Shown here: positions 20,400 through 30,800 of the stretch, piece after piece | How the letters are laid out: each line of letters starts with the position of its first letter | Position numbering within the stretch: the stretch's first letter is position 1 | Assembly: GCA_035772405.1 (NCBI GenBank) | Contig: JAYKKM010000079.1 | Location: 945,001 to 1,009,000, forward strand | Length of the DNA stretch: 64,000 nt | Direction: 5' to 3' | From: Chrysogorgia sp. JL179-B06 | Taxonomy: Eukaryota > Cnidaria > Anthozoa > Scleralcyonacea > Chrysogorgiidae | Position numbers and translations under genes: made by a program | Notes under the pieces: model-generated | What the model was told of the DNA's origin: nothing | The model's input: only the letters and a program-made list of their open reading frames with translations | Databases searched by the model: none

Positions 20400-21842
20400 A
20401 TGGCTGAGGGTGGGGAAGGTTTTGACGAGATCGAGATGGAAATCCTCAATAAGTATGATGACATGAGTGATGAGCAATTAGAGAAGAATCTTGCCGATAT
20501 CGAAGATTTTATTGAAGACATGTTCGGTAAGTACACTGAAGACAACATGCCGGAAGACGTTCGTGTTAATTACAACAGCCATCAAGACCAAGCGAGAAAG
20601 ATAAGGAGTGAGCTAGACGTGAGACGAGATTGGCAAAAAGAGACGTCATTTATTGACACTGACGATGGTAAGACGGTGACGATAAGGGGAACCAACACAG
20701 AAGTCCCTGCAGTGGAGTTTGTTGAACAGGAGTTATATGATGACGTCGATGACGTGAGTTATAATTTAGCTTTTGAGAGGAAGTCGGACGATCTTTATAA
20801 AAGATTGGGTGAGCTAAGCGCGCTCAACAGAGAGATAGCAGAAAATCAAGTAAAAAGAGTCAGGCTAATAGATAAGAAAATACGTGAGTTGTACAAAAAA
20901 AAACTCGGTCGTGATGACACGTCAAAGGAAATAGTCAACAGATCATATGTGACGGACTCAGGGTCTATTCTTTTCAAACCGACAAACAAAGATGGTAAGC
21001 GTGGGAGTCCTAAACTAATTCTAAAACCTGGGAAAAAAGGTTTGATCTACAGTAAAGACGCGAGTAGTAAAAATGCGATTGAGCAGTTCAAAAAGTTAGT
21101 TAGTCAAATCCCTGAGAATGCAGAAACAACAGCTGTCACAACAGAAGTAACCCCAGATGACTTCCCAGTGATTGAAACAAGAGTGGATCACGATGACGTA
21201 CCTGGGTTATCACCAGACGAGAACCGCGAGCTGAATGGTGTGCTTAACCCAAGTGGGAGTGTGTTGCGTGAGTCAAGAATAGGTGACACTGGTGCGTTGC
21301 AAGCGCAGGCAAACCATTTTCAAAAAGCGATAGGTGAAACGAGTGGGAGATTGGCAGAGCTTAATAGAAAAGCTAAGCAAAGTAGTCTCACGAGTGACGA
21401 AGAGCGAGAGTACGCTAGCTTGTTTGAAAGAGAGTCAGGACTTGAGCAAGCCAGAGACAGAACCCTAGGACAGCGTGAGCTTGAAGAAGTTAGAGAGCGA
21501 CAAGAAGTCGACATTGACAGGTTTCAGAGATTTAAGGAATGGGCTAAAGAGAACATGGTCGGGTTGAGCGTTGTGACAATTTCAGTGGCTGGAATTATAA
21601 CAACAATTATTATCGCTGGTAGATCCGCTGTTATGAAAGGCGCTATGGCCACGAGGTCATTTGCACAGGCTGTTAAGAACGCGATAACGAAGATGGGTCC
21701 ATGGGCTGTTGGGTTGGCTAATTTAGTTTATAATGCGTTGACGTTGGGTGCGAAGGGTCTCGCATGGTTGGCTCAAAATCTGTGGGTGCTCGCGGTGGTG
21801 CTTGCGTGGTTTGTGTATGATTATTACAAGCTAAAACGGTAG
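20400..21842 (+). CDS. Long coiled-coil protein with hydrophobic C-terminus
   Basis: 480 residues. The N-terminal 380 are acidic and highly charged, with long predicted helices and coiled coils (for example about 130-165 and 300-375). The last about 95 residues hold two or three hydrophobic stretches (VVTISVAGIITTIIIAG; WAVGLANLVYNALTLG; LWVLAVVLAWFVYDYY). No known family. It sits between integrase and the major capsid gene, so a minor virion or membrane-penetration protein is possible (inference). ATG follows the integrase stop by 6 nt. Confidence 0.72.
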   Translation: MAEGGEGFDEIEMEILNKYDDMSDEQLEKNLADIEDFIEDMFGKYTEDNMPEDVRVNYNSHQDQARKIRSELDVRRDWQKETSFIDTDDGKTVTIRGTNTEVPAVEFVEQELYDDVDDVSYNLAFERKSDDLYKRLGELSALNREIAENQVKRVRLIDKKIRELYKKKLGRDDTSKEIVNRSYVTDSGSILFKPTNKDGKRGSPKLILKPGKKGLIYSKDASSKNAIEQFKKLVSQIPENAETTAVTTEVTPDDFPVIETRVDHDDVPGLSPDENRELNGVLNPSGSVLRESRIGDTGALQAQANHFQKAIGETSGRLAELNRKAKQSSLTSDEEREYASLFERESGLEQARDRTLGQRELEEVRERQEVDIDRFQRFKEWAKENMVGLSVVTISVAGIITTIIIAGRSAVMKGAMATRSFAQAVKNAITKMGPWAVGLANLVYNALTLGAKGLAWLAQNLWVLAVVLAWFVYDYYKLKR

Positions 21843-21894
21843 TCTCATTTTCGAGGGTCTCAGCTTCGAGAATAACAAAACATATGCAAAGTAT

Positions 21895-23133
21895 ATGAAC
21901 GTCACGTCAGCAGAGTTGAGCCCTGGTTTTAGACGAGCGACCATGGGTGTCATAAAAGGGGTGAGAACGCAGCATGTGATCACGTTGAACCCTAATAAGG
22001 TCAGTCCTGGCGAGGAACTTTACATTGATATACCGAAGCTTAAGGTTAGCAGCTGTTTGGTGCCTGGATCGTTGGGTCTAGTGTTCGACTTTAAGAATGC
22101 AAACGCCAAAAGCTGGTTCTTAAACAATGTTAGTAAGTTGTTGGTTGAGAAACTTGTTGTGAGGCTAGCTGGAGAAGCTGTGTACGACAACAGTGGGGAA
22201 AATTACACTAGTGTTTATCGCGACCTTTGGGAAAGCATCACTGTGCGAAATCAAATGATTGATTATGGTATTGCTGGTGAGAACTTGAGAAAGCTAATTT
22301 CTAAGGACGACAGTGGCGCGACGAGTGGAGACGTTGTTAAGGTTAGTGACGCGTTAATGTTTGGTGTGATTGGGACGAAGCAGCGGATTAAGCTTGGTAA
22401 GATCATGAACGACCACGGGTTGTACGCCCCTTTTAGCATGAACAACAACTTGCAGTATGTGATCACACTTCCGAAGGCCACAGACATCATGGTGGCGCAA
22501 TCCGGTAGCGCTGTGGGTGGATACACTCTGGAGAATCTCGAGCTTGAGTATGAGACGATTGACAACCAGGAGCTCGCTGACGAAATAACGTCAGGCTATG
22601 CAAGTGGTCGTAGTTTGTCATACGAACACGTTACATTGATGAAAACCACTGAATGGGATAAGGGCACAACCATTGTGAACGAAAACATTAATCTTCCAAG
22701 AAAAAGCATGAAGGCGATTGTGTTGCTATTCACGAATAAGGTGCGAACAGACAGTGAGGAGTTTCTTTACCCAAATATCGAGAGTGTTAGAATCACAATT
22801 GAAGGTGTGCCAAATAGTGTGCACTCACAAGGCATCCCAAAGTCGAAGTTCTACGCAGAAGCGAAACGATTGTTTGGGTTGGGTGAAGAACACGCTCAGT
22901 TCATGACCATACAGAAATTCTACAAAAGCAGTTTTGCGTTAGTCATCGACTTGAGGAGCGTTCAAGATAATTACAACGTCGCCACTGGTAAAAAAATTGT
23001 GAACACACAATCCGGCGTGCTTCTTGAGATCACTAAGAAAGCGACGACTGCGAACGTTATGTGCAGGGTGTTTGTGATGAGTGATGGGTTGGTCAACTTT
23101 ATGAACAATGGGTTGCAATCAATCCAGTATTAA
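21895..23133 (+). CDS. Probable major capsid protein (double jelly-roll)
   Basis: 412 residues, beta-rich with few charges in long alternating stretches. An N-terminal segment (VITLNPNKVSPGEELYIDIP), a central WESITVRNQM and a later VLLFTNK fit the general look of double jelly-roll capsid proteins of Polintons and related viruses. It lies directly upstream of the packaging ATPase (15 nt gap), the usual place. It is shorter than many Polinton capsids. The assignment rests on position, size and pattern and needs a structure prediction. Confidence 0.7.
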   Translation: MNVTSAELSPGFRRATMGVIKGVRTQHVITLNPNKVSPGEELYIDIPKLKVSSCLVPGSLGLVFDFKNANAKSWFLNNVSKLLVEKLVVRLAGEAVYDNSGENYTSVYRDLWESITVRNQMIDYGIAGENLRKLISKDDSGATSGDVVKVSDALMFGVIGTKQRIKLGKIMNDHGLYAPFSMNNNLQYVITLPKATDIMVAQSGSAVGGYTLENLELEYETIDNQELADEITSGYASGRSLSYEHVTLMKTTEWDKGTTIVNENINLPRKSMKAIVLLFTNKVRTDSEEFLYPNIESVRITIEGVPNSVHSQGIPKSKFYAEAKRLFGLGEEHAQFMTIQKFYKSSFALVIDLRSVQDNYNVATGKKIVNTQSGVLLEITKKATTANVMCRVFVMSDGLVNFMNNGLQSIQY

Positions 23134-23148
23134 ACCAAGCGTAATTTA

Positions 23149-23748
23149 ATGGAAACTCCGTTTAATGCGCTAATTGTTGGGATGACAGCTTGTGGTAAGA
23201 CACATTATTTACTCAACACACTAGAGTCTGAGTATCGCGGTAAGTTTGACTACATTGTGTTGATTTGTCCTACTTTCGAGTGGAATAAAGCGTATCAAGA
23301 TTGGAAATATGTGCGTGACCCCGACGTGTTAGCGATAGACTGCACACAGGACAATGTCGACGCTGTTCTCAAGTGTGTAACAAATGTTTTTAAAGGCACT
23401 AACACTCTGATTGTGTTGGACGACTGTGCAAGTGGGCAGGACGTCAAGAATAGGACTAGTCAATTGGTTAACTTAGCTTTTAGTGCGCGACATTTTACGT
23501 TGAGCGTTATTGTCATCACACAACAACTGACGTCGATCGCAAAACCGTATAGAGAAAACATTAGTAAGCTCATTTGCTTTTACTGTCCGAGCAGAAGTGA
23601 TATGAAGGTTGTTATTGACGACTACCTCGGAAACATTAGCAAAGAGGAAGCGTCGGCGATTGTGACCGCATTAAAAAATAACAAGTACGCTAGACTCGAA
23701 ATCTCACTGCGCTACCCATACAGTCACGAAGTTGTTATTCCGCAATAA
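23149..23748 (+). CDS. A32-like genome-packaging ATPase (FtsK-HerA class)
   Basis: 199 residues. The Walker A motif is GMTACGKT (about residues 11-18) and Walker B is NTLIVLDDC (about 81-89). A sensor-like stretch, LSVIVITQQ (about 120-128), follows. This compact ATPase pumps DNA into the capsid in Polintons, virophages and large DNA viruses. The length is normal for Polintons and the motifs are intact. Confidence 0.92.
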   Translation: METPFNALIVGMTACGKTHYLLNTLESEYRGKFDYIVLICPTFEWNKAYQDWKYVRDPDVLAIDCTQDNVDAVLKCVTNVFKGTNTLIVLDDCASGQDVKNRTSQLVNLAFSARHFTLSVIVITQQLTSIAKPYRENISKLICFYCPSRSDMKVVIDDYLGNISKEEASAIVTALKNNKYARLEISLRYPYSHEVVIPQ

Positions 23749-23772
23749 AATATAGGTATAAGTAATAACGCG

Positions 23773-24264
23773 ATGGTGAAACGCAAAAGTGAAGAAAACC
23801 CCACGATTGAGGAGTTAGTCGAGGAGACCGCTGACACTTCGACTGTGGAAGACAACATTGACGTTAGGAGATCTGAACTAATTAGACTGTCTGGCGATGG
23901 TGTGGTGAGCCAATCTGAGGCGTATATTAAAAAAGCGTCCGCGAAGGTTATCGACAAGATATGGCGCCAATATGAGTTGAAGAGAATGGAAATTGCAAAC
24001 GCTTTTCTCACCGACTTGCTAATCAGCAAATTCGCTAGCTTACTAGATGGGTTGAACGCTATTGAGAACCCCGACGAGCTAAATGACGAGTTGCAAAAAG
24101 ACCCGTTATTAAAAAAAGACGTTGAGAGCATTGTCGCGATTATGACGCCGAGCGTGCCTTTCTTGGGTTTGTTGTCAGGAGGGATCACAACGTCGAAATA
24201 TGTGTACGATCACCATTTTAAAAGTAAGGCAACAAACACTGAAAATAGTGAACAAACGGACTAA
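23773..24264 (+). CDS. Small acidic protein ending inside the right TIR, unknown
   Basis: 163 residues, mostly helical and charged, with a moderately hydrophobic glycine/serine stretch near the end (IMTPSVPFLGLLSGG, about 120-135). No known family. Its last 12 codons lie in the terminal inverted repeat, where the other arm encodes the polymerase end in a different frame. Confidence 0.65.
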   Translation: MVKRKSEENPTIEELVEETADTSTVEDNIDVRRSELIRLSGDGVVSQSEAYIKKASAKVIDKIWRQYELKRMEIANAFLTDLLISKFASLLDGLNAIENPDELNDELQKDPLLKKDVESIVAIMTPSVPFLGLLSGGITTSKYVYDHHFKSKATNTENSEQTD

Positions 24265-25032
24265 TCTATTATTAACAGGTGGCAATAACCTAATTTGCAT
24301 AACAGGTGGCAATTTTATCACGCGTGAGACACTTTTACGACACATAAATTTGTAAAAATATAATTTGGCAAATTTGTGAAAATGTTGAAACGACACTTTC
24401 TATTTTTTAAATGTGATTTGACAAATTTGTGAAAATGTGACTTGACAAATTTGTGAAAATGTTGAAACGACACTTTCTATTTTTAAATGTGATTTGACAA
24501 ATTTGTGAAAATGTTGAGACGGCGCTTTCTATTTTTAAATGTGATTCGACAAATTTGTGAAAATGTTGAAATGGCACTTTCTATTTTTTAATATGTAAGA
24601 CCGCTCGCACCACATTTTATTTTAACACGCGAAAATGTTGAAATGACACTTTCTATTTTTTCCTAAATGTAATTTGCGAGAATGACGAAGCGACACTTTC
24701 TATTTTTTAAAATACGACTGAAATAACACCAAATTTAGCGAAAATCGCGATTTGGTATAAATTTGGTGTTGTTTCGCCAGTCTCGCGCGTGTTTGACATC
24801 AATTGAGTAGAAGACGTGAGGGGTGTTAAGCTTGACTAACGATTGCTGTAGTAGTATAGAGAACAGGGTTGCGGGCTTATTCGATGTTTTCCGATGTTTT
24901 CCGTAAACGTAGATTTACCGAAATGACACTAAATTTTGTCGAATCGCGATTTGTTATAAATTTAGTGACGTTTTGGTATTTATATTTACGGCTGACATCA
25001 ATTGAGCCCGCAGCCCTGTTCCCTATACTACT
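24228..25032. repeat. Polinton right terminal inverted repeat
   Basis: About 805 bp, inverted copy of 2193-2920. It has about one and a half additional copies of the 48-bp internal unit and small differences near its inner edge. Confidence 0.92.
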
Positions 25033-25038
25033 TATATT
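25033..25038. repeat. Right target-site duplication (TATATT)
   Basis: Six bases directly after the Polinton, identical to 2187-2192. Confidence 0.9.
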
Positions 25039-25547
25039 TATATACAAATAGGGGTCATGGGCTATTAAGACATTCGCACCTTTCCCGTTTGGGTTATATA
25101 CTTGTATGTAGTTTTAATTAATTTTTTAGTTATTGAAGTTATTAAAGGAACTTATTATTGTTGTCAGAATACTAAATACCACCTTTAATTGAACAGTAAC
25201 CCACTAACCTTATAACAACCCAAGCTCTTACCATTATGTATGTTTTAGGTTTATGAAGAGATTCCATACACAGAACAAACGGCATAGTTAATACTGATGG
25301 TACTCGCACTATATATCCTCCCGAGGCTTCAGGGAACGTTTGATAACTCGGAGAGTATACCGAAATTTCTTATCAGATTATATTTTGTAAAATTTAGCTT
25401 AGCGAAGAAATAAACAAAGACATGTATGCTTCTGTCTAAAATGTCAGCGAGATAATTTACAAAACTTTTATATCTGAGTCCAGGTGTGCGTGACGCACTT
25501 GAGATATTTATGCCACAATGTCATTTTCGACAACAATAAAACTAGTT
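25039..25547. other. Intergenic DNA, nothing recognised
   Basis: AT-rich host sequence between the Polinton and a retroelement fragment. No frame or repeat of note. Confidence 0.6.
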
Positions 25548-25965
25548 ACTGTCCATGACTCGACACTCCAATCTAGTGTCTTCATCAGGGGTGATCGTTG
25601 TAAAGTTAGGGTCCCTATTTATACCCTCATAGAACCGATCATGACGTTACCTATATTAACAAGATGCAAATAAGCTTCTGGTAATAAACCACCGTCATCG
25701 CGATTCAATGGCGCGTGGGCGCTATTGATATGCCAAGCCTCTAGACAACGTCTCTGATGGTACCGCGAATTAGTGGTAACAATTTTGGAATTTTCCCACG
25801 TAATCTCATGGTTGGTTACGCACGCGTGCTCCGACAAAGCAGAATTTTCCTTTTTTGAAAAGAAAAAATAATCATCGATAACGGATTCTGTGAGGGTATA
25901 AATAGGGATCCTAACTTTACAACGATCACCCCTGATGAAGACACTAGATTGGAGTGTCGAAATTT
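25548..25965 (-). mobile_element. Truncated Penelope-like retroelement with inverted terminal copies
   Basis: A minus-strand frame (25837-25619) reads like the extreme C-terminus of Penelope-like reverse transcriptase/GIY-YIG proteins (SEHACVTNHEITWENSK, then EAWHIN and GGLLPEAYLHL). The following 3' sequence (25629-25562) recurs inverted at 25896-25962, an arrangement common in this class. Most of the element, including the reverse transcriptase, is missing. A related fragment lies at 63395-63615. Confidence 0.75.
25932..25962 (+). ncRNA. Hammerhead-ribozyme-like core
   Basis: CTGATGA, a spare A, a perfect 6-bp stem (GACACT/AGTGTC) with a 7-nt loop, then GAAA. Penelope-like elements are known to carry hammerhead motifs. 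The spare A before the stem is not standard, and stems I and III were not identified. Confidence 0.45.
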
Positions 25966-26212
25966 ATGTTCAAAAAATTTTTAAAGCCAGAGTAGCGTCA
26001 AACTATGTCTGATTTATCACCTGGTAAATTATTTGTTAACGAATTAATAAATGAATAAATCAATAAAAAGAACTCAAAAAGTGCTATTTATTGTACGTTT
26101 AGTACGGCGTGATTGAGATTTGTATAGTGTCAGCCAACCTGTCATCATTGTCCCGATGATTATACTAAGGATGATTACTAGAACTAATCATCATGAAATT
26201 CATACTTCGTGA

Positions 26213-26549
26213 CATTAATTAGCCTGTGTACAGCCGGTATACACCTGTAATTCAGTCTGTGAAAATTCGCACGATAGCTTGTCGACCCCCCGCTGAGCTG
26301 CTCAGATCTGAGTAGTAGATTTTGAGTGGTTTAATACTCATATAATTCATAATTGTTTATTTGATTGGATTATGTGATCTAGCTCACAAGAATTCCCAGA
26401 GAACCAATTGTAACTGGAATAAGACAAGAGTTGTGATTTGGACAATCAAAATCTACTTCTTAGACTGAGAAGCTCAGCGGGGGGTCGACAAGCTATCATG
26501 CGAGTTTTCACAGACTGTATTCAGGCTGTACACAGGCTGGACATTAATA
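26213..26549. mobile_element. Foldback element upstream of GAPVD1
   Basis: Inverted arms of about 95 bp. The left arm starts ATTAATTAGCCTGTGTACAG and runs to GACCCCCCGCTGAGC; the right arm is its mirror. The centre is unrelated. There is no coding capacity. It ends about 140 bp before the GAPVD1 start, so it may lie in the promoter or 5' leader. Confidence 0.8.
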
Positions 26550-26690
26550 GACTTAGTCATCCACAGCCTACATATGCAAGCAGTGTTTATAAAAGCATTG
26601 TTAAGTTAGAATCTGTTTAGAATTAGATTTTGAAAATTCAAAGGTTTGGTTAATATTAAATTCAATGAAAACTAGTTCCCAGGGCGCTGG

Positions 26691-27836
26691 ATGTGTCATG
26701 AATACAAGATGTCGGCCGACGAGGAAGTGTTTGAATTTTGGCGATTACGAAAGTGTCTGCGTGAAGAATACAACTTCATCCACCAACAAAAGCGAGGTTT
26801 AGAGGAAGAATACTCTAGCATTGTGTCAACGGGTGACTCTCTCTTTCGAAGTTTGTGGATTAATGGACAGCAATGGAAAAATCTTTTAAGATTGAAAGGC
26901 GGCGCTAAGTTCTCTTCAGAATGTGTGTACACATCGAATTTATTGGACGCGATAACGTTTGTAGACGGCTACGTTCGCATTGGCTTCAAGGAAGTGAAGT
27001 ACGGTAACTTCTTAAGGGAACTGAAGGATAATATCGCTCTTGTTAAGTCTATTTTAATCTTTGCTGATCAATTGAACTTACAGACTTCCGCGTTTGTTCG
27101 TACCATGTTTATATCAGTCTATGGGTCGTGCTTGTTTCCGGGTGACGAAAGATCAGTTTTACTGATTGTTAAATCTATCATTGAATATCATCTGGTTTTC
27201 TCTCAGACCCCACATGACATCTTCAGGGCACAAAGGAACTCATTTTCCAGTATCCTAGATGCGTTCATACAAACGTTTTCTTCTGTGAGGGCATTCCTTG
27301 TGTCCTCATGCAAGGAAGTGGTTGTAAATATTTTGCTTGACGGCTCAATGTTTTGGACACTTGAGGAACAGGAGTTGATATCGGTGATGAAGATCAACGA
27401 GGTGAGGCAGAAATTTGGCGAACCTGGAATCAAAGGAACCTCGGAACGGATCAGGAATTACATGAAGCAATCGTGGGAAAAGCTCTCGAGCACAATAAAC
27501 ATGATACTACGTAAAGTGAAAGAAAGCTTGGATTGCCTGCCGGATATCTTGCTGTGGATTGTGGCTTATTTTTATAGGTTTTCTTTAAAAAGGGGTTTGA
27601 GCGATACGCAAGCAAAGATTATGGTGGTTCGTTTTCTGTTTCAACAAGTCATTACACCATTACTGATAAGACCGCAGCCTTTGCTCATTGATACTGAAGT
27701 CAAGGCATCAGAGGTTGCTCTGTTTAATCTGAAGAAAGTTGCATCCATACTACAGACACTCATTTCTATTGAAGCTGGTGAAGATCTTGCAAGCTTCTCT
27801 TCCGAAGCAAAGCAATTCTACAAAGATCTGGACAGG
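26691..27836 (+). CDS. GAPVD1: GAPVD1 exon 1 (RasGAP domain)
   Basis: 382 codons in one exon with donor GTACGA at 27837. It holds the N-terminal helix and most of the RasGAP-like domain (about residues 60-380), including RWIV-like LLWIVAYFYR and VALFNLKKVASIL segments shared with vertebrate GAPVD1. The exon is much longer than the others in the gene. Confidence 0.9.
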
Positions 27837-30800
27837 GTACGAACAAATTGCACTTCAGAGTATTAATTGTTATCTAATAGACCTTACCCATTATGACATA
27901 TGAATCTATTAGTGACTACTACTACCATAATTCCTTGCTAGATTTCCTTTCTTATGTTAATGTTAAACTCCCTCTGGGAGATGGAAAACAATTGCTCAAC
28001 TTAACATCACAAAAGATATACCGAAAAGGATTCTGGTAGTGGTAGTCACTAATAGATTCATGCGTCATAATTGGTAAGGTCTATTGTTATAGCATTTGTT
28101 GGTTGTCCTTTTGCATTGATATAATATAATACCCAACACAAGTTTCATCACAAGTTTCATTTAGAATGTGTGATGCCTTGTTGAATTAATCATATTTCCT
28201 CATTCTTTCAAGGCTCCACTCAATGCTATTGTTGATAGCCTTATGGAAATGATACCTACAGATGATGATGATGAGTTAACTTTGTCAGACATTGAAAGCA
28301 TGCCTGGTATTGCTCGTACATCCGTCTTAATGACGAAAACTGATTTTGATTCTCTGGTAAGTTGAGGAATTAAATAGTACCTTTTACACCCATTTTATTA
28401 TATGGTACAAGCTACTTCCAGTGAAATTGCGTGCCCTGATTGGTTGAGACGCATCATGTGCCAGTCCATTATTTCCCGGTAATGGACCGGTTCAGATTAC
28501 AGATTTTGTCAGCCATTTTGTTTACAAAGGAACAAACCAAACAATGATAGGATAAATTGAACAATTTAGTAAATTAAGCACTAAATCACATATGAGTCAG
28601 ACGATGAACAATCTGAAAGAGAGTCTTACTATCATGAAAGCAATTGGAGAACAAGAACAAGATTGAAAGTGATGATTCTGTCACTCAAAACATATGTAAA
28701 GTGTATATCAAAGTTTTGATGAAATAAAATCAAAGTTTTGCAGTTATACACCATGTTTATTTTAAAGATATTATTCGCTGAGCTTTCGTCCCGTAAACTC
28801 AGCACTTTGTCAGAGCATGACTGTTCACGTTTAGTCACGCTCTGACGAAGTCCTGAGTTTACGGGACGAAAGCTCAGCGAATAATATCTTTAAAATAAAC
28901 ATGGTGTATAACTGCAAACCTTTGATTTTATTTCATATGTAAAGTGTGTTGTTTAAAAAAGCCATGCCATATAATAAACCTTTTATTAACCTCGACTGTC
29001 TCTTGATTCTGTCTCCTGATTTCTTCTATATTCAGGGTTGAAAGGGACAACCTGGACGTTGTGTTTTCAGAGGGGAAATGCACGATGTGCAAGAAATTGA
29101 ATGCCTGAAGAAATTCTAGGCTAGGCGTGGGGTACTTTTGGTTGCCGTTGCCCCTGTTGGTTTAAGAGATTGGAAAGTTTATAAAATCACTAAAATGCGT
29201 GACAGAGGTCAAATTTCGGCCGCCATTTTGTGTGGGTAGCTCCTGGAAATTGTGTGGGAATGTGTGGGAAAGTGATTCATTCCCAGGGCAATTTAGAGCA
29301 GACACGCAAAACATGGTATCGACGACAATCGTCAATCGATCATTATGGCTTTTCTTTACAATTTTAATTGCAATTTTTGCATGGCTGCAGGAAATATATA
29401 CAATTTTTCCATCTTTGGGAAATAGGACTGTTAACTTAACTTATAGTTTGTCAGAACTATTTGTTTTTTTTGCACATCGTTTTGAAAAGTGATGTGCAAC
29501 TTTGGGCCAAAACGATGTGCACATTGCACACCGTTAATTCGAACCCTGTCTATATTCAACTTCTTATCCCCTTCCTAATTCCACTTCTTGTTTCCAGGTC
29601 ATTTTCCTGAGCAAACTCCAGCATCAGAACAATAGACTACTCGACCAGGAAAGCTTGAGCAGTGTTCTGACTCATGTGGAAGGAATTCATTCAGACATTA
29701 TGACCAAAATGTCAAACTTGAATGTTTCAGAGCAAAATACGGATTTGCCAAATGAACTACAAAAAATTCTTCATGCATTTAATAAACCATTTGATGCAAA
29801 TGATGAAGTGTTAGTTATTTCACTTGGAGTACAAATTGTTGACTGTCCTGGGTTGTTGCCAGAAGAAAAGGTTTGATTCTTCATTCTTCTTGTACTTTGA
29901 TTTATGATTTAGTTGCTTCTTAGAACAACTACAATATAAAATATAGTAAGAACTAAGTTAAAACTAAAATTAAGAACTAAATTAAAAACAATAAAACATT
30001 CTCCTATTTCTCCTGTTTCTTCTCATCCTCCTTCTCCTCTTTCTTCTCCTCTTTCTCCCCCTTCTCCTCTTTCTCCCCCTTCTCCTCCCCCTCCTGCTCC
30101 TTCTCCTGCTCCTCCTCTTTCTCCTACTTCTTCTCCTTCTTCTCTTTCTCCTCCTCTTTCTCCTCTTTCTCCTTCTCCTCCTCTTTCTCCTCCTTCTCCC
30201 CCTCCTTCTCCTCATCCTCCTTTTGCTACGCTTCCTCGTTCTCCTCATTCTCTTCCTTCTCATTCTCTTCCTTCCTTCTCCTCCTTCTCCCCCTTCTCCC
30301 CCTTCTTCTCCTTCTCCTCCTTCTTCTCCTTCTCCCCCTTCTTCTCTTTCTCCTCTTTCTCCTCCTTCTCCCCTCCTTCTCCTACTCCTTCTCCCTCATC
30401 CTTCTCCTTTTGCTACGCTTCCTCGTTCTCCTCATTCTCTTCCTTCTCCTCATTCTCTTTCTTCTCCCCCTTCTCCTCCCCCTTCTCCCCCTTCTTCTCC
30501 TCACCCCCTGCAGTACACTGCTCAGAGGTTGGTTGCCTCATCTCATGTTGTTAAAGTTTCATTGTATATTATGGCAATATTCATCAAGGTTTATGTTATT
30601 TTTATATATTAAAACGTTTAGGTTCTTGGTTTGCCCACTCCAAAACCAAAACGCAAGGTTTTTTCTGAACCGCAGACAGCCATTGTCGAAGAATCATTTG
30701 ATAATTCACAACAATGGGAAAGTGATTCTGCGTAAGTACTCAACAACTCATACAACTGAGTTGAAACATGTTTGTAAGTTTTGTTCACAAGAGTAAAATA

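Noticed and set aside
24175..24396. 73-codon minus-strand frame over the right TIR (also seen at 2752-3018)
   Set aside because: It reads the same inverted-repeat sequence at both ends and has no independent support.
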